Under the pieces are notes generated by a model. It saw only the letters and a program-made list of their open reading frames with translations, did not search any database and was not told the origin of the DNA. Both the position numbers and the translations under genes were made by a program. Positions 20,870 to 32,793 of a stretch of 64,000 nucleotides of DNA are shown piece by piece. Position 1 is the first letter of the stretch, and the number at the start of each line of letters is the position of its first letter. Source of the stretch: Batillaria attramentaria (Eukaryota > Mollusca > Gastropoda > Batillariidae); contig JACVVK020000088.1 of NCBI GenBank assembly GCA_018292915.2, positions 343,501-407,500 on the forward strand, written 5' to 3'.

Positions 20870-21260
20870 GTGGTTTTGGTATTTATGGGATGGGGCTGAT
20901 TTCCCTGCGAGCAGCAGCAAGTTTCAGTGATAAAAAACAAGACTGTGATGTTTCTCCATACAATACACTTTTTCACGTACACAGTGATGTAATGAAATCT
21001 GCATCATAGACACCTTTCATGCACACTGTGCTGCTGCGTTCAGATTAATCATGGCTATCTTAAACCACCTCGCTGAAGGTGGTTGGGGTTTGGTTGGTTT
21101 TTTTTTGCTTTGGGCTGTCATATTCTCCCGAAGTACCTTTCATGATTTTTCTCTTGATGCATTTTCAGAAGAGTTATCGCCCAATTAAAGAAATCAGTCA
21201 AGTGTCACAGAAAAAGTCGAGTTCAAATAACAATGTTTCGAGATTCTTCCATAAATCTTG
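20870..21260 (+). repeat. GAGAAACAAC repeat family, diverged fragment
   Basis: Matches the copies at 29127, 30011 and 46168 through GCAGCAGCAAGTTTCAGTGA, ACGTACACAGTGATGTAATG, CTGCTGCGTTC and TTATCGCCCAATTAAAGAAA. It lacks the palindromic start. Confidence 0.6.
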
Positions 21261-21489
21261 ATATTGTGCACTTTCTCTACGATAACGTTTGTATTGCAAA
21301 TTAATGGATTTTTTTCCCCAAATCAAAAAACAGCTCAGCGATCTTGTTTGGCAGGCATGAGTCTAGATGTAGACTATTTTAGTGACAGGTCGCTTGCAAC
21401 CAATCTGAGCGCCAGAGAACGCTAAAACCGACGTAGAGGTTGTTTTTCAGCCGCTGTAAGTGCAGGACCAATATTTTTGTGTATGGTAA

Positions 21490-21769
21490 TACTGCCTTGG
21501 AAAATGTTGGTTCATTCCGATAGTTGAGTGTAGTTTTTACCAGAAATACCAAGTTTGCTAAATGTGAAAAACGTTTACATGATCAAGTTAAAAAAGCTGT
21601 GTTTTCATTGTTACAAACAGCCAGGCGACAAGACCTACCCCTGCATGTACTTATTGACTTGTATGACAAAATGATCAAGCCTGTTCTTCTGTACAGCTGT
21701 GAAGTTTGGGGTAACGAAAATATTCCCCTTATCGAAAAACTGCAGCTTAAGCTCCTTAGATATATTTTT
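21490..21769 (+). pseudogene. LINE reverse-transcriptase C-terminal relic, left part
   Basis: The frame reads KFAKCEKRLHDQVKKAVFSL, then LYDKMIKPVLLYSCEVWG and LQLKLLRYI, the post-RT region of a LINE (xLYDxxVxPVLLYGxExWG). It is cut at 21770 by a half-site repeat and resumes at 22893. Confidence 0.7.
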
Positions 21770-21808
21770 GGCTCCCTTGTGTAACAATGGGAGTCTATGT
21801 TTTAACCC

Positions 21809-21886
<78 letters not shown>

Positions 21887-22892
21887 AGAAAACTTTAACG
21901 TTGTCATTTTCTCAGAATCTACAAACAGCAGGGACACCAAACTTGGCATGCTGATAGACAACCGCAAGACCTTTCAAAACATATCATTTTGAATGACCTT
22001 GACTCAAGGCCAAGGTCACTAAAGCTCTCTGTTTAAAAATTTTACATTGGCATTTTCTCGTAATCTACAAACACCAGAGGTTTTAGACTTTGTATGATGA
22101 TAGACATCCATAAGAACTTTACAGATATACATGTGTTCAGTGGCCTTGTGTCAAGGTCAAGGCCGTACAAGCTATTTTTGTGAAACCTTAACATTGGCAT
22201 TTTCTCAGAAACAACAAACAGCAGAGGTGCCAAACCTGGCGTGCTGATAGACAGTGATAAGACCTATGCACACATACCATCTTAAATGACCTTGACTCAA
22301 GGTCAAGGTCATTAAAACAGTCTGTTGGGAAATTTTACATTTGCATTTTCTCAGAATCTAGAAGGATCAGAAGCCTCAAACTATGTGTGATGATTGTCAT
22401 TGGCAGCACCTTTACAGACATACCTGTGTTCAGTGACTTTTAGTCAAGGTCAAGGCCATGCAAGCCTTTTTTTGGAAACTTTAACCTTGGCATTTTGTCC
22501 ATAACAACAAACAGTAGTGGCACCAAACGAGGCATGATGATAGACAGCAATGAGACCTACCTCTCTGAATGACCTTGACTGAAGGTCAAGGTCATTAAAG
22601 CTGTCTGTTATGAATTTTAACATTACTGTTTTCGGGGGAACTACAAATACTAGAGGCATCGAACTTGGCATGATAATAGACATTGATGAGATCTCATTTG
22701 AATGACCTTGACCAAAGGTCAAGGCCATACAAACTGTTTCGGGGAAAATTGTAATATTGCCAAGGTCTCAGAGCGCCAGAGACACTTTACTTGGCATGAT
22801 AATGGATAGTAATAAGAGCTTTACATACATACTCTTGTGAATGACCTTGACCTGTGTCACAAGGGAGCCGTGGAGGCTTCTGCCTTTCTAGT
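21770..22892 (+). repeat. Half-site repeat family, near-complete copy
   Basis: GGCTCCCTTGTGTAACAATG, a long GT run (21835-21883), seven units, and right end GTCACAAGGGAGCC...CTTTCTAGTT. An intact TGACCTTGACTCAAGGTCA plus third half-site lies at 22288-22312. Sequence and order are very close to 12818-13903. It interrupts a LINE relic, which shows that it transposed as a unit. Confidence 0.8.
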
Positions 22893-23560
22893 TCGTTTAA
22901 GCCGAAATACAATGTCATCACTGGTATATGGGGAAAAGGGGAAGTTCCATCTTGAAATAACCATTAAAGTCAGATACTGTATTTCATCTGCACAAACATT
23001 CCATCGTTCAAAATGAGTGGCTCACCAGAATCAAAGACGTCCTAATAGAAAGTGGTTTTTGACTGTGTTTAGGAAACACACGTTTTCTAGTGTAGATTCC
23101 CTATGTAGGAACGTGGAAAAAAGTCTACAAGATAGTTTTATTCAGAAATGGCTTGAAAGCCTCATAAATTTAAATTTTTTTTATTTTTTTTTTAACAGAA
23201 ATTACAAAACAGAGTTTGGACAAGAAAAATATATTTCCTTTTTGCCTTGCGTGTGTGTCATACCACTCCTGAAATTTAGATGTAACCACAGGTTAGCGAT
23301 AGAACAGGGAAGAAGAAACAGCATTCCTAGGTAGGATGTGAGGCTGTGTACTAAATGTGACGTGCGTCAACCTTGGTGATGAGCTGCATTTTATTTTGGA
23401 ATATCTGACGTATCACAAGGACAGAACCCTTGTTCCTGCTAATTTTCGCAGGCCAATATCCTCATTTAACTTTTGTAGACTAATGTCTTTGAAAACATCA
23501 CAGAAAAATGTACTGAACTTGGCCAAATACATCAAAATTAATAGAATACTTTAAATGTAA
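22893..23560 (+). pseudogene. LINE C-terminal relic, right part
   Basis: Continues the relic as LKPKYNVITGIWGKGE in one frame and then CNHRLAIEQGRRNSIPR followed by a Cys/His tail (TKCDV...GDELHFILE), across several frame changes and stops. The pattern NHRLxIExGRxxxIPR..C..C...GDExH is typical of LINE C-termini. Confidence 0.65.
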
Positions 23561-23656
23561 ATGTAACAAACTGTGTGTGTGTGTTTATGTAAAAGCTCGT
23601 TTTGTTGCTGCAAATGTACAGGTATCAGTTTTTGTTGTTGTTTAATGTCATTGTTG

Positions 23657-24881
23657 GCAGTCGACCCTATGCTCCGAGACTCCGAGACCAGCAGGCGGGC
23701 TTTCGCAGGAACAGGTCCTGCGCTGACCAGATCGCCAGCCTACGCATCATCGTTGAGCAGTCACTGGAGTGGAACTCCCCCCTCTACATCAACTTCATAG
23801 ACTATGAGAAGGCCTTTGACAGTGTAGACAGAGAGGCGCTGTGGAAGCTGCTAAGGCACTATGGAGTTCCCGGGAAGATCATCTCCTGATCCAGTGCACC
23901 TACAAAGACATGAGCTGCAGGATTGCCCATGCCGGCCAGTTGTCAGAAAGCTTCGAGGTGAAGACCGGAGTCCGCCAGGGATGCCTGTTGTCCCCGTTCC
24001 TCTTCCTCCTGGTCATCGACTGGATCATGAAGACCACCACAACAGGCAGGAAAAACGGGATACAGTGGACACTCTGGACGCAGCTGGATGACCTCGACTT
24101 TGCGGACGACCTGGCGCTCCTGTCTCACAGCCACAGCCAGATGCAGGACAAGACTACATGCCTGGAAGTCACATCAGCCGGAACAGGGCTCAAGATCAAC
24201 AGGAGGAAAACCGAGCTGATGAAGATCAACACCACTGCCAACACACCAGTCACAGTCGGTGGAGAGCCCATCAGGGAGGTAGAGTCCTTTGTCTACCTGG
24301 GGAGTGTGGTTGATGGACAGGGAGGCACAGACCGAGACGTCACAGCCAGAATCGGCAAGGCAAGAGCAGCAATGGTCATGCTGAAGAAGATCTGGGCATC
24401 CAAAGTTGTCAGCATAAGAACCAAACTTCGCATCTTCAACTCCAACGTGAAGTCAGTTCTGCTCTACGGATGCGAAACATGGAGGACAACGAAGACGATG
24501 CAGCAGAAGATCCAGACATTTCTCAACACCTGTCTGAGGCGCATCTTCAACATCCGATGGCCAGAGAAGATCCGGAACGAAGAGCTGTGGGAGCGAGCAG
24601 GGCAGGAACCAGCGGCCAAGCAGAGGAAGTGGGTCTGGATTGGACACACCCTCAGGAAGCCAGCATCCAGCACCACACGCCAAGCCCTGACATGGAACCC
24701 ACTGGGGGAAAGGAAGAGAGGCCGGCCTCGCAACAGCTGGAGGCGGGACACTGAGGCAGAGTTATATAAGCAGGGGACCAACTGGACTGGAGTGGCAAGA
24801 ATAGCCCAGAACAGAGTGCGATGGCGAAGGGTTGTCGATGGCCTATGCTCCACGTGGAGCCAGGGGCCTAAGTAAGTAAGT
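23657..24881 (+). mobile_element. 5'-truncated RTE LINE
   Basis: Flanked by the 12-bp duplication ATGTCATTGTTG (23645-23656 and 24882-24893) and ends in (AAGT)n. It encodes the RT from the DQQAGFRRNRSCADQIAS region through FIDYEKAFDSVDRE, VRQGCLLSPFLFLL, LDFADDLALLS, SVLLYGCETWRTTK to GRPRNSWRRDTEAE. A one-base deletion near 23886 (ISxIQ) splits the frame, and a few codons are missing around KQRKWVWIGHT. Confidence 0.9.
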
Positions 24882-24893
24882 ATGTCATTGTTG

Positions 24894-25202
24894 TCCCTTT
24901 TACTTTGTCAATTCCCAATAGGGGAGAAAGGAATAAAATCTGTTGACTTCGGAAGACAAACTGGAGTCTCATTTGATCATGCCACCAGTGACACAGAATA
25001 CAGTCACGGAGAGTTGGATGACGAGGCAGATGACGTCAAATATGTTGACATAGAACACAGCGTCATTTCAGTGGTCAGGGCCCAGATAGCATTATGACCT
25101 ACGTCAGAGATAAGCTGTCCTGAACTACATGTAAGACTAAACAATTAGTATGGCTCAGTTGGTATAGTTCATCTGTTAGGGTGGGTGGGGGAGGGGGGCA
25201 AA
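24894..25202. other. Intergenic, no feature seen
   Basis: Nothing recognised except G-rich runs before the element at 25203. Confidence 0.4.
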
Positions 25203-25391
25203 TGTATACCGGTCAATTCCGTCGATATTTCGGCATAAACAGTCGTCCATTAACAGGGGTGACTGTATCCCCGCAACGCAGGAGGGGTTGCAATGCACCC
25301 CGGGGTCTGGCGAGGTGAAGTCGTGCGGCCGCTGACTTCGTTCTACGAATTTACTTTATGCGAAACATCGACGGAATTGACTGGTATACAT
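25203..25391. mobile_element. ~190-bp MITE with long inverted ends
   Basis: Left TGTATACCGGTCAATTCCGT, CGATATTTCGGCATAAA. The right end in reverse is TGTATACCAGTCAATTCCGT, CGATGTTTCGCATAAA. The arms match over about 37 bases with few differences. No coding sequence. Confidence 0.7.
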
Positions 25392-25880
25392 GTGCCCCCC
25401 CCCCCCCCAAACGGGGGAACTGTGCCAACTAAGCTTTGGTATGAGATATAGACTACAGCTATACACAGACCAAAACGTCATTGATTGGACATAAGAAATT
25501 TTGCATATTCAGACACCCCCGGACACAAAGATATGCACTGACAGACACAGCCGGACACCCACTGACAGACACACTGACAGGCTCAGAAGACACTATTTGT
25601 GTGGATTCCAAATTTTGAGTGGTGTGGAGTATCAGCAACAGAATCAAAGTTGGCAGCAAACTTTGCTTTTATCTTGCCAGCTTGAGTCGAAACACATACA
25701 TGTATGAACAATGTCATGCAAATGATATGCATTTTCATCCACCCGGTGTTTATTTATTCTTATATCAAAGTATGGTTTAGCAGAACTGGTTACAGAATTA
25801 TCTCCAATTGTGTGTCTTGCGTGTCTGCCTGCCCATGCATGTCTTGCATGTCTGCCACTGCATGTCTTTGTGTCTGCCTG
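25392..25880. other. Intergenic; tandem GACAGACAC-like and TGTCTGCC-like stretches
   Basis: Short imperfect repeats CAGACAC/GACACAC at 25508-25580 and TGTCTGCCTG/TGCATGTCTT at 25816-25880. No gene. Confidence 0.45.
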
Positions 25881-26371
25881 TGTAACGCTTGTGTCTGCAG
25901 AGGGAAAGAGCGCACAGGTAACCAACAACCAGCTTTGTTTGGATTCACACACACGACTCTTTATTCCATAAAATCCACCAATCGATAAAACTGACAAATG
26001 AATTCTATCATCACTAAAACCGTTACTTCTATTATTTCCAGCCTTCAATCGGTAAAATACTTACTCCAAACAAAGTTATAAAAGAGTATAACTGCTGCCA
26101 ATATTGAGGTGCCTATCACAGTCAACAACATGCACATGTACATTTTCTTGAAACATATCTAGATCTATCAAGTAAATTTGACTCACCTGCAGAGGGAAAG
26201 AGCGCACAGGTAACAAACAACCAGCTTTGTTTGGATTCACATGCACGACTGCCGGTCCACCAGCCAAACGCTCGCAATCTGACTATTGATGAGTATTGCC
26301 CACTATCGGCATAGGTCGCACATGCTTCAGTTTGTGCCTCCCCGTCCCACTACTACCCAAAACGGCGCGCG

Positions 26372-26403
<32 letters not shown>

Positions 26404-26415
26404 AACCGTGTTACA
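25881..26415 (-). repeat. 3' LTR of a Ty3/gypsy-like retrotransposon
   Basis: Read on the minus strand it starts TGTAACACGG right after a polypurine tract AAGAAGGGGAGGG (26416-26428) and ends GCGTTACA, giving TG...CA-type ends over 535 bp. It carries a ~60-bp direct repeat (GCAGAGGGAAAGAGCGCACA, GGTAACAAACAACCAGCTTT) at 25897 and 26192. An AATAAA reading on the minus strand is near 25965. Confidence 0.65.
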
Positions 26416-26553
26416 CCCTCCCCTTCTTAAAACAGGCCCCGGTAAAAATACAATGGCCAATATGCTAACCATGGTCCAAAGAGAAATGGGTAGAACGGCA
26501 TCACACTGCACCATGGGTAGAACGACATCACGATGCGAGCTGCTGCTAGTCTC

Positions 26554-28579
26554 TCACCAATAAGTCACTTCTCTTGCAGGAACAGTCTCTGCGTCACACC
26601 CAACCGTCCATGCCGTATCCAGAACGTTCACGCTTGGTTGGCCGAACACGTCGTAACACAGTCTCGTCGGAGGCTGCCTCGCTCTGTCCGGACGTCTGAG
26701 TCGAATGACCGGAGATCCACCATCATCACTCACCTCTGAGTGTCCGTCTGAGGAATCAAGTTCATCGTTGGCCCTGACATCTGACTGTCTGTGTGAGGCG
26801 TCGTGCTCACTACCAGCGTTCACGTCTGACCAGTCGTCCACTGGTGGGCCCGGAGACATTGGAAAGTCCTCCACAGAGTCAGGTTGTTGTGGATCCCGGG
26901 CTGGAACAGTATGGTCGACTGATAGGGTAGGGTCGGAGTCGGGATCAAGACTGGGATCGATTTCCAAAGTTGGGTCTGCCGAAACCGGGGACTTAGACGG
27001 GGACCTGGGAGCCCCAATTGTTCCAGCTGCATTCCCAGTCCAATCAGCAGGGATGACTGGCGGAGCAGTCGGATCCAGAGTATACCCCGACATGCCTGGT
27101 TTATCCTCTGCTCGTACCAGGCTAGGTTTTCCGACTTCTCTAGGCTCTGTTTGTCTGAAGCGGTCTCTGTCTTGCTGTCTGTCTGTGCCCTGATGAGGCT
27201 GTGGAGGCAGAGAGTCGATCTGTCGAAGCATATTCCTGTGCAGGACCCTCGTCTTGCGACTTTTGTTGTTCTCCTGTCGTACCTTGTACAACGGGGAGTC
27301 GTTGCCGACACGCCTGAGAACCACGTGGACGGCATCTTCCCAGTACAACCGTAGTTTACCGGGCCCGCCTCTCTCCGACATGTTCCTAAACCAGAACCCT
27401 GTCTACCAGCCTAATGCTCACGGCTCTCGCCGTCTTGTTGAACTGCTCTGTGTGATGACCCGCTTCTCTTTCTGCCGACGTCGCTGCCTTTCTGTACGCC
27501 TCCTGCAGACTTTTCCTGAACTCTTGCGCGTACTTGGAAGTTGACTTAGGGGGCAGGCTGTCGGCGGTTGCCAGACCGAATAGGATATCCACCGGTAGAC
27601 GAGGAGAACGACCAAAGAGCAAATAGAAAGGCGAGTAGCCTGTGGCGTCGTTCCGTGTGCAATTATAAGCGTGCACCATTTGTGGAAGGCTTAAGTGCCA
27701 CCTGCTCTTCTTGTCTCCAGGAAATGTCCTCAGCATGTTCAACAGTGTCCTGTTAAAACGTTCCACTTGACCGTTGCCTTCTGGTCTGTAGGGCATGGTC
27801 CGTGACGACGCAACTCCACACAACCTCTGCATCTCCTGCATCAGTCTGTTTTCGAACTCTCCCCCTTGATCATGATGGATTCTGAAATCCAAAGCGCAGC
27901 ACGAAGTCATTGAAGATCTTGTCTGCTACCGTTTTGGCAGTCTCAAGTTATTCTTCGTCGCGAACGCCTGGGCATATCGTGTAAAATGGTCCATCAAAAC
28001 CAGGACATATTCGTGGCCGCCACTACTTTTCTCCAGGTGCAGGAAGTCGATGGACAGCAACTCAAACGGCGCATTCGTGGTGATGCTCTTCAGTGGTGCT
28101 CGATCATGCTGAGCTGGTGGCTTGTCCTTGACGCAAGAGCAACGCTGTGTGATGTATTGAGAGAGCTCTCGTGCCATGAACGGCCAGAAAAAGCGCTCCC
28201 GTGCCATAGCCAGTGTTCTGTCCACGCCAAAATGACCCATGTCGTTGTGCAGACGACGGAGGGCTTCTTCTGTGCACATCTCTGGTAGAACGAGCTGTTC
28301 TCGCTGGCTGGTGTCTGTGTTCCGTATCTTCCTGACCAGTAGACCATTGGAATTGACCTCCAATCTGTCCCACTCTCGAAGCAAAACTCGGGCTTCTGCA
28401 CTTGTATGTCCCGCCGCTGTTGGCTTCTGTTTGCCCTCCACCCTCGCTTTCAGTGCTGGACCTATGTCTGAGTCTCTCTGCTGCGCTCTCCGCAGTTCCT
28501 GCACCGGGATGGGTTTTGTTGTAGAGATCGCGAAAAGCCACTGCATTTCGATGGAAATTTCTAGACCATCCCAGAACAT
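26554..28579 (-). pseudogene. Ty3/gypsy integrase region, 5'-truncated
   Basis: Minus-strand frames in order. Zinc-binding domain: HNDMGH...RCSC (H-H-C-C). Catalytic core: [11 protein letters not shown] (first Asp), HHDQGGEFEN (second Asp), EGNGQVERFNRTL (Glu). C-terminal chromo-like region: [19 protein letters not shown], then a low-complexity Pro/Asp/Ser tail. The frame is broken near 27910-27926 and near 27386. Gag, protease and RT are absent; homology stops around 28580. The 3' LTR follows at 25881-26415. All three catalytic acidic residues survive, but the element is incomplete. Confidence 0.85.
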
Positions 28580-28790
28580 GCTGGTGCAGTAACGTCAGTA
28601 GATTACGTAACCTTGGAAAGATTCCGTACTTGCCAGTAAGTTGAGGAATTTTCTAGATCTGACCTGTTTAGTATATAAGCATCCCTGCACAGCGTTCTGG
28701 GTTCTTCTTCTTTTTCTTTCATGAGTTTGTTCTCCACGCATCTTCTTTAAATAAAGTATTGGAGTTATATCCTGTTGTATTCGGGCCGAT
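28580..28790 (+). promoter_or_regulatory. Promoter-like segment: TATA box and poly(A) signal
   Basis: GTATATAAGC at 28671-28680 is followed about 75 bases later by AATAAA (28750-28755) in a T-rich context, as in a compact LTR on the + strand. It abuts the truncated end of the gypsy element. No second copy is in the window, so LTR identity is unproven. Confidence 0.35.
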
Positions 28791-29075
28791 CGTCGGGGGT
28801 TCTCTCCGGGTACTCCGGCTTCCTCCCCCTCTGCTTTCAGTGGAAATGTTCAGCCCACCAAATTTGAAAAATAAATGCAATTCTAAATCCCGAAATTTAA
28901 ATAGCTGAGCTGACCCTTCGCACCACGTGATTGTAATGTGTTTATGTCAAGTGTGTGAGAGAATGCGTATAATTCACGTGAGCGTGCGTGTTGGGTTCAG
29001 TTCGCGGCGCTTTGAGCCGATTCGTGAAATTGGGTAAAGCGCCTATACAATACTCATTATTATTATTATTGTATC
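28790..29075 (+). mobile_element. SINE/retroposon-like fragment with (TTA)n tail
   Basis: GTTCTCTCCGGGTACTCCGG then CTTCCTCCCC is a block common in invertebrate SINEs. The end GGTAAAGCGCCTATACAATA then CTC(ATT)n is a typical tail. No tRNA head is seen. Confidence 0.5.
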
Positions 29076-29126
29076 CCGTGTCTTCTCTGCGAGTGCACCG
29101 AGAGAGCGACATATAGGAGAAAAACA

Positions 29127-29500
29127 GAGAAACAACTTTATGGGACGGGGCAGATTTTGCTACGCACAGCAGCAAGTTTCAGTGATACAAAACAAGGCTG
29201 TGACGTTTCTCCACACAATACACACTTTCACGCACAGTGACGTAACGAAATCTGCGTCATAGACATCTTACGTGCACACTATACTGCTGCGTTCTTTTTG
29301 GCGGGAGTTGTGAGACGTGTGTCTGTGTCTGTGTGTGTGTGGACGGATGTAATGATGGCTATCTCCTAAACCACCTCGTTGGAGGGCTTTTTACTTTGAG
29401 ATAAAATGGGCAGTCATATTCTCCAGAACTACCTTTCACGATTTTTATCCTGCCGCATTCTGTTTGGAACATTTATCGCCCACTCAATAGCATAATAGAG
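29127..29500 (+). repeat. GAGAAACAAC repeat family, partial copy
   Basis: Starts GAGAAACAACTTTATGGGAC and runs through GGCAGATTTTGCTACGCACA, GCAGCAAGTTTCAGTGATAC, CTGCTGCGTTCTTTTTGGCG to TTTATCGCCCACTC. The same segment returns 0.9 kb downstream, a local duplication. Confidence 0.75.
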
Positions 29501-30010
29501 TGAGAGATGTCTCAATGGAGCACATGCACAAACACGGCTCGCGCGAGTCTGTGTGTGTGTGTGTGCGTGCGTGCGTGCATGTGTGTGTGTGCGTGCGCGC
29601 GCTCGCGGCGTGTGTATGTCTGACATAACACATAGTGAGAAAACGTTCGCCGCGCAGACTTGTCTGTTACACATATTGAGCCGGTCGATCTTTACATTGC
29701 GCGCGCAGCAGTAACACTTCATTTTTCATGGGCCTGCTTTCATTCCAAGAACTGTATCAAAGTTATTACGTCAAATGTGTTATGCGTCACCCCGGTGAGG
29801 AAAAACGTCATAGATTTCAAAGAAAACAACTTGACGTCTCTCTTCCAAAAACAAGATTGGTGTGACAAGTCCGGTCAGTTGTTTCCATTCACAGAGAGAG
29901 AGAGAGAGAGTGTGTGTGTGTGTGTCCTCCCGGATACATGGCATTACAAAAGAACGACCGTGACGACAGCAGGTGAATAAATGGAAACAACATATTGGGC
30001 TGGTGGCCAT
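29501..30010. other. Intergenic with GT and GA runs
   Basis: GT/GC-rich alternating runs at 29545-29610 and (GA)n(GT)n at 29892-29926. No gene. Confidence 0.5.
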
Positions 30011-30966
30011 CTTGTTTCTCTATAGAGAAACAACTTTATGGGACGGGGCAGATTTTGCTACGCGCAGCAGCAAGTTTCAGTGATACAAAATAAGACTGTG
30101 ACGTTTCTCCACACAATACATACTTTCACGCACACAGTGACGTAACGAAATCTGCGTCATAGACACTTGACGTGCACACTATGCTGCTGCGTTCTTTTTG
30201 GCGGGAGTTGTGAGACGTATGTGTGGACGGATATAATGATGGCTATCTCCTAAACCACCTCGTTGGAGGGCTTTTTACTTTGAGATAAAATGGGCAGTCA
30301 CATTCTCCAGAACTACCTTTCACGATTTTAATCCTGCCGCATTTTTGGAACAGTTATCGCCCATTCAAAAAAATCGGTCATGTTACGTATTTTTACGAAA
30401 AAAATATTCAAATGGCTCCTTTTTCTGAAAATGGTAAGATCATCCAATTATACTGACTGTATTCGTCGCACAGCTCCGTAGCTCTGACAGGTTTTGTATA
30501 AAAAAAAATATTTCCGAGGTAGGGGTGGTTTGCATATAAGGTCAAATATCTATGAAAAGACTCCTTCAAATTACTCATCATTCCGGTATTTTGTCACTTG
30601 TGACAACTGCACATATGACATGAACTACTGCACTATTATAGCTTTAGTATTAAGAATAACAGAGCTTTTAGATAAACACATGTTTTCCAGTTTCTGCTAG
30701 AAGCGCCGGTCAAAAAAGTTCCAATTTTGCAATTTCCTAAGTACAATCCAAGGCACTTAAGTCCACGTTTCATCAGCTCTCTAGATCTTCCAGATTTTAT
30801 GTCAAACTTAATTCAGTCACGGAGGTCACAAAAGCAACAAGGAAATCACAAGATATGAAGAAGTATCATCTGTCAGACGAGCAGCGTGAGGCTGACGTCA
30901 AATGTTTGGTTCACAGACAAAATCTGCAAGTATCGTCACTGCTTCCGACATTTCACCAGCTCTGGA
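30011..30966 (+). repeat. GAGAAACAAC repeat family, long copy, left part
   Basis: Begins with a near-perfect 24-bp palindrome (arms TTGTTTCTCTA) and then follows the family to TCGTCACTGCTTCCGACATT. It stops at the LINE insertion and resumes at 37370, in step with the uninterrupted copy at 46168-47285. Confidence 0.75.
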
Positions 30967-31036
30967 CCGGCCCCCGTGGTGTAGTGGTTAGCACTTCGGA
31001 CTATGGACCGGGAGACCCGGGTTCGATCCCCAGCCG
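30967..31036 (+). promoter_or_regulatory. tRNA-like head with Pol III boxes, copy 2
   Basis: CCGGCCCCCGTGGTGTAGTG, GTTAGCACTTCGG and GGGTTCGATCCC are present, as at 3867. Confidence 0.75.
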
Positions 31037-31655
31037 AGGCAAGCGGGATTTTTTTCCTACCTAGGTCGGCTCCTACCCAGAGCGGGTGTGCTATGGGCCC
31101 AATGGGGAGGTTGTTGCCACACAGCCGAGCTTCACCCACTTCACGGGTGCGACTTGGTATGACACGCCGGCACAGTGCACTTATCTTGACGCGGTGTGCT
31201 GGCTTGCGATCCCTGATGACCCCTAGAGCTATGTCAGTGGGAGCGTAGTGCTCCCGGCAGGTTCAACCAAGCTGAACAGGTCTGTGTTGGGTAGGGGACT
31301 GACCAAAAGTGCAAACTGGGTTAGGGTAGCTGGAGCTCATTAGCTGTGGCAGGCAATCCAGCTAAGTGAAGGGAAAGCACCGACAGAAAACCCGGACAGG
31401 ACATAGTCGTCAGCCGTGGCAGGCAAGTGTCCTAGGAAAAGAAAAATTCCTAACAAACACCCCCTGTCTCCCAGCAGGGTCACCTGAGGGCAGGAGGGGC
31501 TCTCTACATCCAGGCGAAGGAAGCTCTCCTAGGAGAAGGAAAACTCCAAACTCAAACCAAGCCAACGAAGTCGGAGTGTCGCTGACTATGCCCAGGAGGA
31601 CATAGTGTGGCAACCCGTCAGGGAGACGAGCACACACGCAACCCAGAAAAATGGA

Positions 31656-32793
31656 CTATGCCTCAGATGGATATATCGTTATGGTGTCGTCCCCGTGGAC
31701 CAAAGCCAGGCGGGGACGGTGCCGGGCCCTCAGCCTCAAAAGGGCCCGCCTCAGCGACTGGCGGCTCTGTCTACCTGGGACCCAGGGGGAGGCAGAGTAG
31801 TGCTACTGGTCGTACCACAACCCAAACAACAGCCATAAGGGTTGCACAGTGGAACGCAGAAGGCATCCAGCAGAAGAAACCAGAGTTACAGGCCTTCCTC
31901 AGAGACAAGAAAATCGACGTCATCTGCATCCAAGAGACACACCTAAATGAAGCTCGCAGATTTTTCATCAGGGGCTATGACAGTTTTCGGCGAGACAGAC
32001 CATCTGGACACAAAGGAGGGGTGCTAACCCTTGTCAGACATGGCATCCCAGCTGCTGTGACTGGACAAACCTCAAGCGGGGAGCTTGAATACATCACCAC
32101 CAAAGTCCTGCTGCAGGGTGAGGAACTCCTCATATCCAACTGCTACAGCCCTCCCACTGCAAGCCTGGACCTCCACACCATCCAGCCCGCATCATACAAT
32201 CACCTGATTGTCGGTGACTTCAATGGCCACTCACCCAGCTGGGGATACGACAACTCAGACTACCGTGGGGAAGAAATAGAAGACTGGCTGATTGACAACC
32301 AGCTGATCTTGATCAACCAGCCCGACGACAAACCAGCATACTACTCCAGAGCCTGGAAGAAAACATCCACTCCGGACCTGGCAATGGCAACCGAAGACTT
32401 ACAGAAGCAGACCACCAGAGTCGTTAGCGACCAGCTAGGTGGAAGCGACCACCTCCCCATCATCCTACACATTGCAGACAAGAAGGCCAGCACTGACCAT
32501 CACAGGAAGCATGCCAGCTGGGACTTCAAGAGAGCTGACTGGCTGAAGTACCAACACCATGCTGAAGACCTCTGTAACGTCACCTTTACAGAAGACATGA
32601 ACACCAACGTGAAGAGGCTGACCGAATCCATCCTCACAGCAGCCAAAAGGTCAATTCCTCGTGGCTTCAGAAAGGACTACAAGCCGTACTGGAGCAAACG
32701 GTTGGCCACACTCCACCAGCAGCTTTCTGAAGCACGAACCTGTATGGAGCAGAACCCATCCAGTGAGACCACGGCCAGACACAACAACCTAAA
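31656..32793 (+). pseudogene. LINE copy 2: AP endonuclease part
   Basis: Continuous frame from an ATG near 31658 with QWNAEGIQ, CIQETHL, VGDFNGHSPSWGYD, TPDLAMA and GGSDHLP. It runs into the RTE insertion at 32794, which ends the frame. Before that point no stop is present, so this domain was intact when the RTE arrived. Confidence 0.85.

Noticed and set aside
26705..27193. A + strand 162-codon acidic frame as a host gene
   Set aside because: It is the antisense of the low-complexity tail of the gypsy integrase; no splice sites or homology support it.
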